In this document: positions 63,072 through 64,000 of the stretch, piece after piece
Numbering within the stretch: the stretch's first letter is position 1
How the letters are laid out: each line of letters opens with the position of its first letter
NCBI GenBank assembly: GCA_021568835.1
Contig: JAKGSH010000010.1
Span: 1,426,001 to 1,490,000, forward strand
Origin: Streptomyces sp. Tue 6430
Lineage (GTDB): Bacteria > Actinomycetota > Actinomycetes > Streptomycetales > Streptomycetaceae
Length of the DNA: 64,000 bases
Reading direction: 5' to 3'
Notes under the pieces: model-generated
What the model was told of the DNA's origin: nothing
Seen by the model: the letters and a program-made list of their open reading frames with translations, nothing else
Databases searched by the model: none
Program-made: the position numbers and the translations under genes

Positions 63072-64000
63072 GTGTCGTACGTAGGTCCTGACTTCGATCC
63101 CCCGCGTCCCCGCCGCTCCGCGCTGCGGCGCACGCTCACCGTGCTGCTCGCCGTGCTCGTGCCGGGTGCGCTGCTCGGATGGCTGGCGTGGGAGGCGCTG
63201 GGCGGGTCGCAGGAGGGCGGGTCGGGCGGCCGGGCCGCGGGGGCGGTCTCCGGCACCGGGGGACGGCCTCGGCCGGCGGCACCCCGGACGACAGGCCGGG
63301 CGCGCAGTCCCCGTCGGCGTCCGCACCCGGCGGCGCCGGGACCCTCGCGGGCAAGGTCGTCGTCATCGACCCGGGACACAATCCCGCCAACTCCGCGCAC
63401 ACGGCCGAGATCGGCCGCCAGGTGGACATCGGCACCCACGAGAAGGAGTGCGACACCACCGGCACCGCCACCAACTCCGGTTACAGCGAGGCCGCGTTCA
63501 CGCTCGACGTGGCGCACCGGCTGCGCGTCCTGCTGGAACAGCGGGGCGCCACGGTGAAGTTGACGCAGGACGCCGACCGGCCGTACGGGCCCTGCATCGA
63601 CGAGCGGGCCCGGATCGGCAACTCGGCGCGCGCGGACGCCGTCGTGTCGGTGCACGCCGACGGAGCGGGCGCCGGACAGCGCGGCTTCCACGTGATCCTG
63701 CCGGGCCCGGTGCACGCGGGCGCCGCCGACACCCGTGCCATCGTGACCCCCTCGCGAAAACTCGGTGAACTGATCGCCGGCGACTTCGCGGACTCCACCG
63801 GCACCTCGCCCTCGAACTACGTCGGCGACGGCACCGGTCTCGTCACGCGGGAGGACCTGGGCGGTCTCAATCTGTCAACGGTTCCCAAGGTGTTCATCGA
63901 GTGCGGGAACATGCGCGATACCAAGGACGCGGCGCTGCTCACCAGCGGCGCCTGGCGGCAGAGGGCGGCGCAGGGGATCTCTGAGGGAATCGTGAGTTTC
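63072..64000 (+). CDS. N-acetylmuramoyl-L-alanine amidase (Amidase_3), partial, one frameshift
   Basis: Cleaves the amide bond between MurNAc and the stem peptide in peptidoglycan. The N-terminal membrane anchor or uncleaved signal is SALRRTLTVLLAVLVPGALLGWLAW; after a Gly/Ala-rich linker the zinc amidase core follows: GKVVVIDPGHNPAN (zinc His), YSEAAFTLDVAHRLRVLLEQRG, VVSVHADGAG (zinc His) and KVFIECGNMRD (catalytic Glu). A base is missing in the G-run near 63260; the frame is restored afterwards. GTG 63072 is the start; the 3' end lies beyond the window. Confidence 0.9.

Overview
The window is about 70% G+C Streptomyces chromosome. This is supported by codon bias, by WhiJ-like XRE/DUF397 regulators, and by the run rnpB - yaaA - RNase H/acid phosphatase - zinc-ribbon protein - Nif3, an order I recall from streptomycete chromosomes. 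Several genes are broken by single-base deletions, mostly inside homopolymers. Every shift has the same sign and they hit genes of every class, so I treat most of them as sequence errors and describe those genes at full length.

Region A (1-16.6 kb) is the right flank of a hybrid trans-AT polyketide/non-ribosomal peptide cluster. It holds a SyrB2-type non-haem iron halogenase, a stand-alone adenylation-thiolation protein with a threonine code, a trans-acting AT-ER protein, an HMG-synthase and ECH1 pair for beta-branching, two paralogous proteins of unknown function, two P450s, an Sfp-type phosphopantetheinyl transferase, a cation/proton antiporter and two CRP/FNR-type regulators. The core megasynthases lie beyond the left edge. 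Five promoter regions carry one palindrome, GCTCA-N4-TGAGC. At three of them it is centred at exactly -42.5 from the inferred start, which suggests one CRP/FNR regulon for the whole region.

Region B (16.6-20.9 kb) has a YdeI-like protein, a TetR/DHA2-exporter pair, and remnants of a VOC protein, a FAD oxidoreductase and an AMP-ligase. An IS66-like remnant sits further left, at 14.4-15.0 kb.

Region C (20,916-47,350) is a 26.4-kb genomic island bounded by a perfect 29-bp direct repeat. The right copy is the 3' end of rnpB, so the element integrated there. The left copy abuts a strong hairpin that reads as the original rnpB terminator, now 26 kb away. The island carries a composite defence locus on the minus strand: Ser/Thr kinase, SNF2 helicase, very large DNA methyltransferase, 2,406-aa DEAD helicase with DUF1998 and a nuclease-like C-terminus, SF1 helicase, and a protein combining an Mrr-N-like domain, CBS domains and a HEPN domain. 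A WhiJ-like regulatory cassette sits inside it, and a Phd-VbhA/Fic toxin-antitoxin pair sits at the left end. I found no integrase. The set resembles parts of DISARM class 1 (DrmD/DrmMI) and Druantia (DruE) but matches neither fully.

Region D (47.3-64 kb) is ordinary chromosome: rnpB, Uma2-family protein, YaaA, RNase H/phosphatase, zinc-ribbon protein, Nif3-like protein, a MaoC-like dehydratase, a DesK/DesR-like two-component system, an SAM methyltransferase, two DHA2 exporters and the start of a cell-wall amidase.
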